Below, in pieces: positions 35,155-45,221 of a DNA stretch of 64,000 bases (its first letter is position 1; the number at the start of each line of letters is the position of its first letter). The stretch lies in NCBI GenBank assembly GCA_023376005.1, contig CM042148.1, forward strand, positions 67,361,524-67,425,523, in the 5' to 3' direction. The translations under genes and the position numbers were made by a program. A model generated the notes under the pieces. The model was not told the origin of the DNA. It worked only from the letters and a program-made list of their open reading frames with translations, and did no database searches. This stretch comes from Doryteuthis pealeii (lineage: Eukaryota; Mollusca; Cephalopoda; Myopsida; Loliginidae).

Positions 35155-35961
35155 CCTTTTTTTTTTTTTTTAGTCAGATCCATTGTTTCCAACATTCAAA
35201 GCATATGCAATTAATTTGAATTTCTCTGATTATTTCAACAAATATAGGGTTACCTGCTGTTTCTTTTATCCTCTGGACAGTATTCTATTGTTTTTTGTTA
35301 GTTTTTGTGCCTACTTGGACAGCTGAATCTTTTTTCAACAAAAAGTACAATTTCAATTTCACAGCCTTAAAAAAAAAAATTATTTAGCTGTAACTCCAAA
35401 GAACTCCTGCAAAATTCAAATAATTCTCCAAGCCTGCACAACCATGATTGCTGTTCAGACTATATAATGATAATGTATATTTGCAACAGTTACATTCCTG
35501 AACTTATTATATCCACAAACTTTAGCTTTATAGGGAAAACAAATGCTATCTGTAGCTCTTCACTCTTCCCATACAAGGGATATATCCTCACCTTCCACAT
35601 TGAACTGCTAATTAGCAATGATATCCTACTATAATAACCAGTATCTACTTTTTATGAACTTATATTTTAATTTCTTAATGAGCTGGAATACACCCAAATT
35701 AATATCATTGTGAGGCAGTCATTTCCATTACTAGCACAAACAACAATGATGATATGACAAAGCCCATTAGTTGTGAGAGGCTGCCATGTTTCTCCAATTT
35801 AGATGCAATTTTGGAGCCTCTCAATGAATTTTTATTTTTCTGTTGATGACAATTTGCATTAAGTATGCTGATACGAACTTGCCTACAAAATCTTAACATT
35901 TGACTTGTTAGGAAATAGGCTGGTCATCCAACCATATTTTATACCTTTTATCATATGTTTT

Positions 35962-36184
35962 AGTCAGTAGAGCATTCGGCTAGAAACCACAAGGTTCCTA
36001 GTTCGATACCGGTCCTCACCAACTCAGCGTATAAGTAGCACAGGGATCCGTGCGGTAAAGTAAGGAGCTGATGGTATCTTTGCGCTCCACCTCAGATGCT
36101 AAAATAATCTCCTTGGTCTAGTGCTAGTGAATAGACTCCCTCGCTGATTAGCTGATGCCGACTTTAGGCCACCCGACGACGACT
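35962..36184 (+). mobile_element. SINE family S1, slightly 5'-truncated, with 8-bp direct repeat
   Basis: Starts within the A box (AGTCAGTAGAGC) and has B box AGTTCGATACC, body and a short tail. TATGTTTT occurs at 35,954-35,961 and 36,185-36,192, a probable target duplication. Confidence 0.83.
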
Positions 36185-36574
36185 TATGTTTTGGTCTATG
36201 TACAATAGATAATTAATACTGCTGTTCCTTAGTGGCATCTGTTCTGTTCTTCAAGAAGTCCACAGCTTTTAAATGAGTAATATATTTCTTCCCTTATCCG
36301 TGCAGTTAGGATTTTCCCCATCATTGGTAGACAGCCTGTCATTTGTTTCCTTTTTGGGAATTTTTCTGGGTCAGTTTTTCCTTTCATCATCTACTTGGGC
36401 AATGTTTGCCTAATGTTTGTACACATTTGCACACTTGTTATGCTAATCAATCACGAATCCCTTAAACAATAAGTTATTGATCTCATCCTGCTTTGATGAC
36501 TTCCATTTATTTTAGAAATTCTTATTTCACTACTATCATTGATTCATGTTTTAGTGTCATTTATGTCTACCAAA

Positions 36575-36830
36575 GGGCCAGGTTAGCTCAGTCGGTAGAA
36601 CGTTCGGCTAGAAATCACAAGGTTGCTAGTTCGATAACGGTCCTCGCCAACTCAGCATATGAGTAGCACAGGGATCTGTGCGGTAAAGTAAGGAGCTGAT
36701 GGCAGGTGTGGCGCTCCACCTCAGAGGCAAAAACAATCTCTTTGGCCTAGCGCTAGTGAAAAGGGGAGAGACTCCCTCACTGATTGGCTGATACCGACTT
36801 CAGGCCACCCTGACGACTTTACTTTTACTC
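36575..36830 (+). mobile_element. SINE family S1, full-length
   Basis: Head GGTTAGCTCAGTCGGTAGAA, B box AGTTCGATAACG, body ending GGCCACCCTGACGACTTTAC. No clear target duplication. Confidence 0.85.
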
Positions 36831-37049
36831 TTTAGCCATTATCTTTTGGCCTTTTTCTTTTAGTTGGATTGTCTATCTTATTTGCTTCTATTGTCCTTTA
36901 TCACTTATTTTGATTTCCTTAGTGTTTTTACATCTCTTCATAGTTCTTTTTTTATTTGTTTCTCATTGTCCATCCAGTTTTTGTTTCTGTTTGTTTTAGG
37001 GTTCTATATCAGAAGTCTTAGTTGTCACTAGCTCCCTTCACTCTTGGCG

Positions 37050-37516
37050 CCCTGTCGGCTGGGGCGTTAGAATGCACCTTAAGGACGGAGACTTGGTGGA
37101 TGAGCAGTCCATAACTTGCAACACTCCACTTAGAACCTTACTTAGGCTAGACGGTCGGTCGGAGAGGCCCGCTCCAATCAATCAGCTGACCACATCAAGC
37201 CCTAGCACCTATATGATTGCCCCAACCCTATTGCCCTTATGGCAACTCCCAATCCTTCTTATCATATGGGTGCTAGAAGGTGGTAGCTGAGGGTCTACCT
37301 GTCCTGGGAATGATGTTAAACTCTATCTGATGATAAAGTTCCAGTTCTGGAGGTTTGGGGAATGTGGAGCACCCCTTCATCACCATTGCTCCTTGATCCA
37401 CTCTGACCCGGAGTGGTAGTACCTGTTATGCATTAAGACTGAATTTATTTCACAACTTTGTCGGCATTAAACGACCCACTGAGGTTGATATGCCACAAAA
37501 CAAACCAAACCAAACC
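37050..37516 (+). mobile_element. R590 retroposon, copy 3, internally deleted
   Basis: Starts CCCTGTCGGCTGGGGCGTTA and ends GAGGTTGATATGCCACAAAA plus (AAACC)n. Lacks about 70 bp near the 5' end and about 60 bp before the 3' end compared with copies 1 and 2. No clear direct repeat. Confidence 0.85.
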
Positions 37517-37825
37517 TTCACATAAATTAGAAGAATTTGGCAAAGAAACTTCTGAGTCTGTTGAATTCTTCTCTAAATTTCCATTACATTGTTTATTACA
37601 CTTTCAGTTCATTCATACCGACAAGCACAGTTTTCCTTTTTCCTGATAAACTAATTCATAGTAGGTATGTGGAGTGAAGGAGGGTATGTTAGAGAAAATA
37701 GATATACCAAGAAACAAAAATTTAAATGTATACCTTTATTGTGTAAAAATTTAATTAGATTTGATCAAGATATAAAAACGTTATGAATTTTTTTAAAAAT
37801 AGTTCACATATACATGGTCCACTCT

Positions 37826-37846
37826 GTGTGTGTGTGTGTGTGTGTA
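37826..37846. repeat. (TG)n microsatellite
   Basis: About ten TG units. Confidence 0.85.
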
Positions 37847-38144
37847 AAGTTATAGATAATTTCCACATGTTTTCAGATTCATTTCCATTTATTCCTAACA
37901 TATATATAAATTCAGGTAGCTTATTAAAAATTCATACAACCTGAATTTTTATTAAGTTTTTCATATTATCCCTAAAGATTATTATCCTTTGATGTTAGAT
38001 TTGTCAATCAATATCTAATGTCTTTTTTGTTTTGTTTTAAATGCTTTAAATGTTTTTTTTTGTTGATATGTCTACTTGAAATTAAATATTAAAATTGTAA
38101 TACAAAAACCTTTCTTCTACTCACACTCATGATATTTGATTTAT

Positions 38145-38388
38145 CGGACCATATTACCTTTAGGCACCCCTTTTTGATCTCTATTAAGAAAGGACATGTT
38201 TTTCATTTACACTGTCAATATCTGGTTGTTTTTTAGGGGTTAGGGTTAGGGGTTAGGTTTATAATTTAAGAAAAAAAAATCTAAAATTTGTCTGTTAAAA
38301 CAACCGGATATTGACGGTGTAAATGAAAAACATGTCCTTTCTTAATCGAGATCAAAAAGGGGTGCCTAAAGGTCATATGGCCCGATTA
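38145..38388. mobile_element. Foldback MITE family M4, copy 2, long arms
   Basis: Arms of about 85 bp: CGGACCATATTACCTTTAGG at the left is inverted as CGGGCCATATGACCTTTAGG at the right, and similarity runs on through CACCCCTTTTTGATCT, AAGAAAGGACATGTTTTTCA and TCAATATC. The loop holds TTAGGGGTTAGGGTTAGGGG (38,234-38,253). Second copy at 23,571. Confidence 0.87.
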
Positions 38389-38680
38389 ATCATATTTATT
38401 ACATTAATTTTTTCACATTTTTGTTTGCCCATTAATGCTTTTGATTATCAGCATTATTTTAAACTTGTTAAAAAAAACTTTTTTTTTTAATTTAAATTAT
38501 TTTTTATTAGTAAAACCTACTTCAATACTTTACATAAGAATAAGTTCATTTTGTTTTAATTTAAACAGTAAAGGTTTAAAAATTTCTATCTTATATTAAA
38601 ATTTTTTCCTGAAAGTCAGCTCTTATTAATAATCAATTACATGTTACTTTAACCATATATATTTTTTTTTTTTTTTAAAG

Positions 38681-38854
38681 GTGGCTCAATTATCCAAATT
38701 TCGAGAAGGAGGCGGTCTTGGGATCAGTTTGGAAGGAACTGTTGATGTAGAAAATGGTGTTGAAGTGAGGCCACATCACTATATTCGATCAATACTTCCA
38801 GATGGTCCAGTAGGAGTCAGTGGACAGCTGATTAGCGGTGATGAACTTTTGGAG
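38681..38854 (+). CDS. MPDZ: MPDZ-like exon F: first half of second PDZ domain
   Basis: A polypyrimidine tract and AAAG acceptor end at 38680; donor GTAAGC starts at 38855; 58 codons in phase 0. The peptide holds the binding loop GGLGISLEG, then an insert (TVDVENGVEVRP), then HHYIRSILPDGPVG and SGQLISGDELLE. Vertebrate MPDZ and PATJ PDZ4 share the GLGISLE loop, the HH/HYIRS strand and the GPVG...GDELLEVNG run; the acidic insert between strands 2 and 3 looks longer here. Introns of about 15.3 and 16.6 kb, the two largest in the window, lie on its sides. Confidence 0.93.
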
Positions 38855-38936
38855 GTAAGCTATATATTAAATTTTCAGAAACTCTATTTTAATTTTTGGA
38901 ATAAAATTACTTTTATATAATTGTTACATAATCTAT

Positions 38937-39350
38937 GCATAGATTATTGTCAACCCCCTGTATTTCTGAAGGGATGGCCCCTTTTCATATCACGGGCGGG
39001 ACTTTCCATGGAATATTACAGAAAGCCCGCGAAATACGTGAAGTCACGTGGGACCTGGTTGGCTCTCAGTTTCAGCTTGGATGTCAGGCAGATAAGGTCT
39101 TTCTGCCTTAGCTGAAGCTCACTGCACACGCGCGTTATGTTAGTTACATGAAATGTTTAGTTAAGTAAATAAAAGCTTAGATAAATAATATGGTTTTGTG
39201 GTTGATGAATGTCTTGGCAACAAGACTGATCTAGAAGAAGAAATGAATTAAGTGCGACCGACCACTAAGACGAAGTCCAGACGCTAGAAGATGAACGTAA
39301 GATACCAAAGATGAGCAGAAGAATAATAGAAGTAAAAGAAGAGTATACAA
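38937..39350 (+). mobile_element. Candidate solo LTR or other insertion bounded by a 10-bp direct repeat
   Basis: CATAATCTAT is repeated at 38,927-38,936 and 39,351-39,360. The enclosed ~414 bp is GC- and CpG-richer than the intron (CACGGGCGGGAC; AGCCCGCGAAATACG; CACACGCGCG) and contains AATAAAAGCTT at about 39,168, the layout of an LTR with a poly(A) signal. The left repeat also sits in a palindrome (ATAATCTATGCATAGATTAT), so the direct repeat could have another origin. No TG...CA borders fit neatly. Confidence 0.45.
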
Positions 39351-39639
39351 CATAATCTATAACTTTGCCAATAACATCTATAAACAGGATTGTTATTAGA
39401 ATCAAATATTATTTGTGAATATGTATGAGAATTTGTGCATGTGTTTTAGAGGTTTAAAATTTTTCATCTTGTTATGAGTGCATTTACGTTACTTGAATGT
39501 ATTAAAGTGAATAGCAAAAAAATTTAAAAGATAGATTATATATGCAAAATAATTAGATGACATTAAATAAAAATGTCTGATACTTGTCAGCTTTTTTTTT
39601 TTTTTTAAATTTTATTATACATCATATCTAGGAGACTCA

Positions 39640-39948
39640 ATCTGTGGACTCACCCTCGAAGACAGAATGTCTAATGCTGACCTTTTCACCATATGTAACA
39701 TTGACGGAATGGAGAGCTTCCTCATAAAATCACAATTGCACTGGGCTGGTCATATTTTACGAATGCATGATGACAGAATACCAAAGATTCTGTTGTATAG
39801 TCAGCTTGACGGTGGTAAAAGAAACTTGGGTCGACCATTGCTCAGATTTAAGGACAAGCTGAAAAGTAACCTCTCAGCTGCAAATATAGATTACGCTACT
39901 TTTGAGAGCACAGCACTCAATCGTAGAATGTGGAGGACTTTGTGTTAG
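39640..39948 (+). pseudogene. LINE C-terminal fragment with A-rich tail
   Basis: An open frame of about 93 codons contains QLHWAGHILRMHDDRIPKIL and GKRNLGRPLLRFKDKLK, ending RRMWRTLC and a stop. WAGH..RM...(R)IPK..LY and GRP..R.KD..K are typical of LINE ORF2 ends. A run of A (39,973-39,990) follows shortly. Although open, it is only the tail of a protein. Confidence 0.75.
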
Positions 39949-39990
39949 AATGATAGGCTAGTCAGAGGAAGTAAAAAAAAAAAAAAAAAA

Positions 39991-40201
39991 GTAAGGGGTG
40001 GCCAAAAGTTGGTATCAGCCAAACAGCGAGGGAGTCTATTCCCTAGCGCTAGACCAAGGAGAAGGTTTTTTTAGTATCTGAGGTGGAGTGCCACACCTAT
40101 CATCAGCTACTCACTTTACTGCACAGATCCCTGTGCTACTCATATGCTGAGTTGGCGAGGGCCAGTATCGAACCAGAACCTTAGACTGAGCTAAACTGGC
40201 C
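39991..40201 (-). mobile_element. SINE family S1, antisense
   Basis: Reverse complement of S1: GGTATCAGCCAAACAGCGAG, CTCATATGCTGAGTTGGCG, then a shortened tRNA-like head (AGACTGAGCTAAACTGGCC). Follows the LINE fragment's A run. Confidence 0.8.
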
Positions 40202-40380
40202 TAAATAAACCATTTATAGAAAATGTGTCTCTGCTAAATCAATTATTGTCAACATTTCTGCGGCCTGGTTGCTCCTAACTAGTTTACCAATTCTCTTGGA
40301 TTGCCAGTGCAAAGAGAAGCAATTTCCATTGCTTCCTATTAGATCATGTAACCTTCTTGAGAACCACTATCACCAAGGTT

Positions 40381-40573
40381 GGCAAACGTATCATCACTGT
40401 ATATTGGCAAACGTATCATCACTGTATATTGGCAAACGTATCATCACTGTATATTGGCAAACGTATCATCAGTGCATATTGGCAAACGTAACATCAGTGC
40501 ATATTGGCAAACGTAACATCAGTGCATATTGGCAAACGTAACATCACTGTATATTGGCAAATGTAACATCACT
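40381..40573. repeat. 25-bp minisatellite within the RNase H part of the Copia-like relic
   Basis: Unit GGCAAACGTATCATCACTGT ATATT, about 7.7 copies at 25-bp spacing, with variants (ATCATCACTG, ATCATCAGTG, ACATCAGTGC). On the minus strand a unit reads YSDDTFAN in one frame, and the repeat array lies exactly between the late RT part and the GDSGSQEG segment. Confidence 0.93.
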
Positions 40574-40891
40574 AAGATTTGGAATGGTAATGGCATACCT
40601 TTCTTTCCTTGCTTCTTGATAATTCTGTTTACTTGTTTGATAGATTCCACTTTGTTATCTTTGAGATAACTGGTCAGATTACTTCCATCAAAATACAAAT
40701 CAGTCTCTGTTTGTGTTGCCTGCCAATTTAGTTTACTAATTAGCTGTCTAACACATATAACATCTTTGTGGCTGAGATCCTCTTTGCTGTGTCTATTGCT
40801 TCTAAGTACAATCTGCCTTTATTCATTTTTACATACAATTACTTTATTACTGATTTGCTTCACATAAAAACCAATATAACAAAACTTCAAT

Positions 40892-41103
40892 GGTTATTTC
40901 CTATAACTCCAACCTAAAAAAGGGGAACCACTCTGAATGAATTTTATAAATTATTTATTTATTTATTGATCTACTAGGAAAAAAGAAGTTAGGGTTAGGG
41001 TTTAGAGTTAGTTTAATGGGAAAATAATGGGTAGATTAATTAACTGATAAAATTCATTCAGAGTGGTTCCTCTTTTTTTATGTTGGAGTTATAGGAAATA
41101 ACC
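40892..41103. mobile_element. Foldback MITE with perfect 8-bp target duplication, inserted in the Copia-like relic
   Basis: ACTTCAAT lies at 40,884-40,891 and 41,104-41,111. Arms of ~50 bp begin GGTTATTTCCTATAACTCCA and are mirrored at the right end. The loop holds AGTTAGGGTTAGGGTTTAG (40,987-41,005). 8-bp duplication suggests hAT-type transposition. Removing it in thought re-joins two minus-strand relic pieces in one frame. Confidence 0.9.
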
Positions 41104-41598
41104 ACTTCAATGATCTGACAACAAATTTAAACTTTTTATCAATAACAATCCTCAAAAATAATCCACATGGGTTGAAAAAGGTTACCATGTCATTTTCCAT
41201 CGCAGTAACATGAAAAAATTGCTTGATCACATTTAGACACTTCGGTACAAAGGACTTATCACTAATAATGTTTTCCAATCACTTTTATTATTGACAAGTT
41301 TATACTTAATTCTTTGTCCCAGCTTAGGTAAATCTTAAATACTCTGAGCAGACTTTGTTGATCATTCATTCTAGGTGTAATAACACTAGAATTGTCACTT
41401 GGCATTAAGTCATTTTCCATTGTGTTGTGTATGATATCAGCATGTACCACATCAGTGATGTCGGACGTTGATTGATTGATGTGGCTTGACCAGTATAACA
41501 GTCAGCAAAGATACACCCTAACATATGTTCCTCCCTGTTTCACCAGCGTCTGCTTTAAATTTAGCCATCAGTCCAAAGTGCGATAGTACCTGTTTGCG

Positions 41599-41605
<7 letters not shown>

Positions 41606-41643
<38 letters not shown>

Positions 41644-41652
41644 TACATACAC
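41606..41652. repeat. (TA)n microsatellite with CA/TA end
   Basis: About 15 TA units then mixed ACACATATATACATACAC, touching the 3' end of the neighbouring S2 SINE. Confidence 0.9.
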
Positions 41653-41654
41653 AC

Positions 41655-41937
41655 CAATCTCTCTGCTAGAGTAGGATGTGACATAAGGTCAATTTATTAA
41701 GCAGAGTTTAACAAGTTTGATTTGAGTTTTCCTTCTCCTAGACTGGTTACCTAGCCATGGTTAAAGAGCCCAGTCTGCCCCTACTATTCACCCATAGTTA
41801 GAGGGAGAATATCTGGATTCATACCTTTTCCAAGAGTATTAGCGCTATGTGAAATGCAAACAGCCTCTCTTCTAGGATATGAACTCGGGTTGTCGACTCC
41901 ATTTCCTACGACTCTAACCATTACACCACACATCTCA
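41655..41937 (-). mobile_element. tRNA-derived SINE, family S2, tail type a
   Basis: Minus strand: head TGGTGTAATGGTTAGAGTCG, GAGTTCATATCC (B box), family body, then the tail CTCTGCTTAATAAATTGACC and CTAGCAGAGAGATTGG, shared with the 1973 and 53,309 copies. The tail runs into a TA microsatellite. Confidence 0.83.
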
Positions 41938-42317
41938 TATATTGGTTTAATAGATATGTTTAAAAATTATTCGTATTTAAAAGGACCTTGTGCAAAAGAT
42001 AAGAAAAACTTAATACACAACAACAAAAGATGTAGATATGAATGTAAACATGTAAACACACCCATTTCATTGATTCATTCTTTCTTTAGTAAACAAGGTT
42101 GCCATTATATAAACAAACTGGAGGCTTGATATTCAAAACCATAGGAATGTGGGGGTACCTACTAAACAATACCAACTATAACCATTCACATTGTGTGATG
42201 TATTCTTTGCGCTAATAGCCCATCCAAGTGCAACATCAAAATTATATTGAACATCAGTCATTGTTTCTGTCACCACATCCTCAGGAATAGCATTAAATAA
42301 AGCAATTTATGACTTTT

Positions 42318-42541
42318 TAAAACCACAAGGTTCCTAGTTCGATACTGGCCCTCGCCAACTCAGCGTATGAGTAGCACAGCATTCTGTGCGGTAAAGTAGG
42401 GAGCTGATGGTAGGTGTGGTGCTCCACCTCAGACGCTAAAAAATAATCTCCTTGGTCTAGCACTAGTGAAAAGGGTATAGACTCCCTCGCTACATGGCTG
42501 ATACCGATATTAGGCCGCCCCGACGACTTACTTTTTACTTA
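42318..42541 (+). mobile_element. SINE family S1, 5'-truncated
   Basis: Starts AACCACAAGGTTCC just before the B box (AGTTCGATACTGG) and keeps the whole body and TTACTTTTTACTTAT tail. It interrupts the Copia-like relic. Confidence 0.83.
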
Positions 42542-42559
42542 TATCCATTACAACCTGCT

Positions 42560-43150
42560 CATTGAAATGTTACCAAAGATAACCCGTTTTTAACCTTTTT
42601 GTGGCACATGTAGATTGAAACACCTCTAGAATACAAAGAGACTTTTAGAAGGAGGAATACAAACCTCAAGACCGTGTTTGAATACAAACTCTTCAGTATC
42701 GTTGAGGTAATAATTGGAAAAGTTATTTATTTTCAAATTGAAATGTTTGTTAATGAGTAAGGTTAAAGCATTATGTTTAGCTTGAATAACCTTGTTGGTT
42801 TTCTTGTCTAAGGAAGCCATGTACTGACATAGGCATATGGTATCGAAGAAAGATAAAAAGTTCAATTCATTTTGCCAAAGTTGTCTTTCCTCCCTTAGAC
42901 ACTATTACACAATTACTGGCAACTTTGGCGAAACGAAAAGGAACTTTTTCTTATACCAGTATCCCTTGCCATTTTACTACTTAGATGACTGAATTGCTTA
43001 TATTGTTTTTAAAAATGTTCACTTTCTCCAATTGGTTTTTATTCTGAATTTGCTTCTTGATAAACAATACATCAGCACTACTACCATCTGTAGGCAATGG
43101 TTTAGTTATGGGTATATTAGTAATGATCTGATTGAGTTGTATTCAGCACA
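42560..43150 (-). pseudogene. Second retroelement fragment (possibly Penelope-like)
   Basis: A minus-strand frame (about 42,626-42,880) reads YMASLDKKTNKVIQAKHNAL then NNFSNYYLNDTEEFVFKHGL, resembling the NLS...L...E..VL..GL.F segment found near the start of Penelope-like and some other retroelement ORFs. Upstream (about 43,050-43,140) is DGSSADVLFIKKQIQ. Placement between gag/protease and integrase pieces of the Copia-like relic suggests a nested insertion. Low certainty. Confidence 0.35.
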
Positions 43151-43274
43151 AAGTGGCACAAAATTTACTTTTCATTTTAAAAATTGAACAACTTTTGAAT
43201 TAAAAAAAAAACCAATAAATTAAGCAAGTTTTTCTTTTAATTATATTTATTTTGACACTTGGAAATTTTGTCAT

Positions 43275-43324
43275 TAAATGACCCACCGAGGTTGATATGC
43301 CATAAAACAAAACAAACCAAACCA
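43275..43324 (+). repeat. R590 3' tail fragment
   Basis: ATTAAATGACCCACCGAGGT, TGATATGCCATAAAAC and an AAACAAACCAAACC tail: only the last ~50 bp of the retroposon. Confidence 0.75.
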
Positions 43325-43848
43325 CTTGGAAATTACTTTGGACTAATTGTGGTGTATAATAATAATATCTCTCAAATTCTCTTCATTTTCTACTCATAGT
43401 GACTTTAACACCACCTTGTATTTATACTTACAAAGGAAACTGTCAATTTCAACAATGCAATCAATGTTTCCATTAAATAGTTATACTACTTAACACCAAC
43501 AACTGTTCTAGTTGTTCCTGATTTTAGCATAACTGCTCCAGTAGTCTTCCATAGAAAACAAAATCATTTAAAAAAATTTTATCACAATCTTTGGCCCAAT
43601 GGTATATAGATCTGAAATATACATCTCAAGTGAAGCATCACCTCTGGGATGATTTACCCTCTTACTAGATCCCTAATTTTGCTAACTTCTACTACCATAG
43701 AAGGATCTAGCATACCTTCTTCTGCTTCTTGCCAATATTCACCAGGATGATGTCTTGAAAACCAATTGCCTTAATAGTTTTTTTATCACCTACTTTGGAT
43801 TACATTTTCAGAATAAGTAATAACAGTGATGTATAAAATCATTCAAAG

Positions 43849-44287
43849 TGTTGTATACCCTTTCTTACTTCTTACTTCTGGTCATATTTTCTTCTGGCCG
43901 GCTTTGTTCTTCTATCATCTTCTATCTTCTAACATCTTGCGTCTGGTCTGAATTTCGTGGGGGACTTCGGTCTGGTTTTCTATTAGGGATTTCTCCTTAT
44001 CAGAAGCCCTGTGTCATTGTTAATTTTTAGGTAATAAACACAAGACTTCGATTTACATTGATGTTACTTTATTTCCAATCCCAACCCAGACATCTGCGCA
44101 GATCGACTTACCTACGATCGGCTTCTAACTTCTAACTGACTTTGCTTACTATCCTTAAACGGAACAGGGTTTCTGTGCCTTCCGGTTCTCACAATTCATC
44201 TCCGGAAGGCAAGGTGAGAGTGAGGTCAAGCACCGCCACTCACTCTCAAGGCCATCAGCTGCACTAATCGCCATTATGATTTCTACA
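43849..44287 (+). mobile_element. Possible LTR or other insertion within the relic's gag region
   Basis: A GC-richer ~440-bp block begins TGTTGTATACCC and ends TTTCTACA (TG...CA), holds AATAAACACAAG at about 44,033, and contains a CTTCCGG/CCGGAAGG inverted pair. It separates gag pieces at 44.3-44.7 kb from the zinc-knuckle piece at 43.6 kb. No target duplication is visible, so the call is tentative. Confidence 0.35.
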
Positions 44288-45180
44288 CTATTGCCATAAA
44301 TATTAGGTATCCAATAATTATGTAACAAAAGCAGTAAATCCAGGACATTTGTATCCAGTCATAAATTTTAGTTTTTGTACCATTATAATGAGATTCAACT
44401 CTGAAACTGTTGCTTTGAGGAGCTTATTATTGTCCACTGTAAGATTTGCCCTCTTAAATGTTCTATATGCCAAGTCAGGTCCAGGAAATGATATCTTGTG
44501 ATTATTTAGTTTAGCAGTCATTCTCTTAGATTCTTTGAAGTAGTCCACTACATATCATATGGTTCCACATATCTCTAGCTTGTCATGTACAATGAATGCA
44601 GACAAATTACCATCTTTAAAAAATAAGTCAAGCTTAGCATGATCATCAGGGTTCATCTCCAGAATAGCTTCTTTAGCCTTTCTGGTTAATGATAAGAATA
44701 CTGTAGGAGCTCTCTCTTCAGGTGTGATGTTTCTAGCACATTCCAGAATTTAATTTCTTTACACTAAACTTTATAGTTCTCAAATTCAAGAGATGTGGAA
44801 GCTAGGAAATTCTTCAAATCCATCTTGCTTAATTATAGTTTTCTCCCAGTTGTTATTTTTGTAGATCATCAACAGTCTTTTAATTTCCAATCAATTACAA
44901 TTACTAATATAACAATGAGATTTAGTTCTGATTGGCCAATCACCATCATTACAACTGCATATAAATTAGCTGCCAGTGCCAGTTGTTCTGGTAAATTCCA
45001 AAAAGGCTCATACTTAACGTGATGTAGTTGGATATATCATCAATGATGTTCTTTAGTTCATTGGAGGTTTTGGGTCTTTTCACCATCATACCCCCCCCCT
45101 CGCTGAAGTGATCTGTCCGAATTTATCATGTCTCAGCATGCATCCTACATGACTGTTTGTCAGCACTTCCTACATTGCAC

Positions 45181-45182
<2 letters not shown>

Positions 45183-45219
<37 letters not shown>
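45183..45219. repeat. (TA)n microsatellite
   Basis: About 18 TA units, directly before the S2 SINE head. Confidence 0.93.

Positions 45220-45221
<2 letters not shown>

Larger units (their letters stand above)
23343..38680 (+). other. Intron 5 (phase 0)
   Basis: Holds a foldback element (23571-23758), a perfect hairpin (24348-24462), two opposed Tc1-like relics (24770-26330), SINEs, two ~590-bp retroposon copies and a scrambled third, LINE tails, a hAT-like relic (31260-31790), an endonuclease-type LINE relic (33080-33870) and a second copy of the foldback family (38145-38388). Stretches 27,110-28,320, 28,680-29,090 and 34,810-35,950 show nothing I can assign beyond a long T run at 35,121-35,172. 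Confidence 0.8.
40260..45000 (-). pseudogene. Copia-like LTR retrotransposon polyprotein relic
   Basis: Readable minus-strand pieces in polyprotein order: gag (FLSLTRKAKEAILEMNPDD at about 44,640-44,700; PGPDLAYRTFKRANLT at about 44,450-44,500); zinc-knuckle end (YHWAKDC, about 43,595); a protease-like stretch with a mutated active site (about 43,530); integrase (VALGWAISAKNTSHNVNGYS, about 42,195-42,255); integrase-RT linker (GQRIKYKLVN near 41,310); late RT (CVRQLISKLNWQATQTETDL, about 40,700-40,760); RNase H (GDSGSQEGYMI and HWQSKRI, about 40,290-40,375). The central RT part with its catalytic motif is not readable. It is broken by stops, SINEs, a MITE, a minisatellite and a possible LTR. 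The Copia assignment is from recalled resemblance. Confidence 0.65.

Noticed and set aside
38231..38258. True telomere or interstitial telomere fusion
   Set aside because: Only two to four TTAGGG-like units, within the loop of a foldback element, with gene exons continuing on both sides.
39667..39948. Small intact host gene
   Set aside because: Although open for 93 codons, it carries LINE C-terminal motifs (WAGH..RM, GRP..R.KD) and is followed by an A run, so it is a retroelement tail.
40381..40573. CRISPR-like direct repeats
   Set aside because: Units are contiguous 25-bp tandem copies without spacers, in an animal intron.
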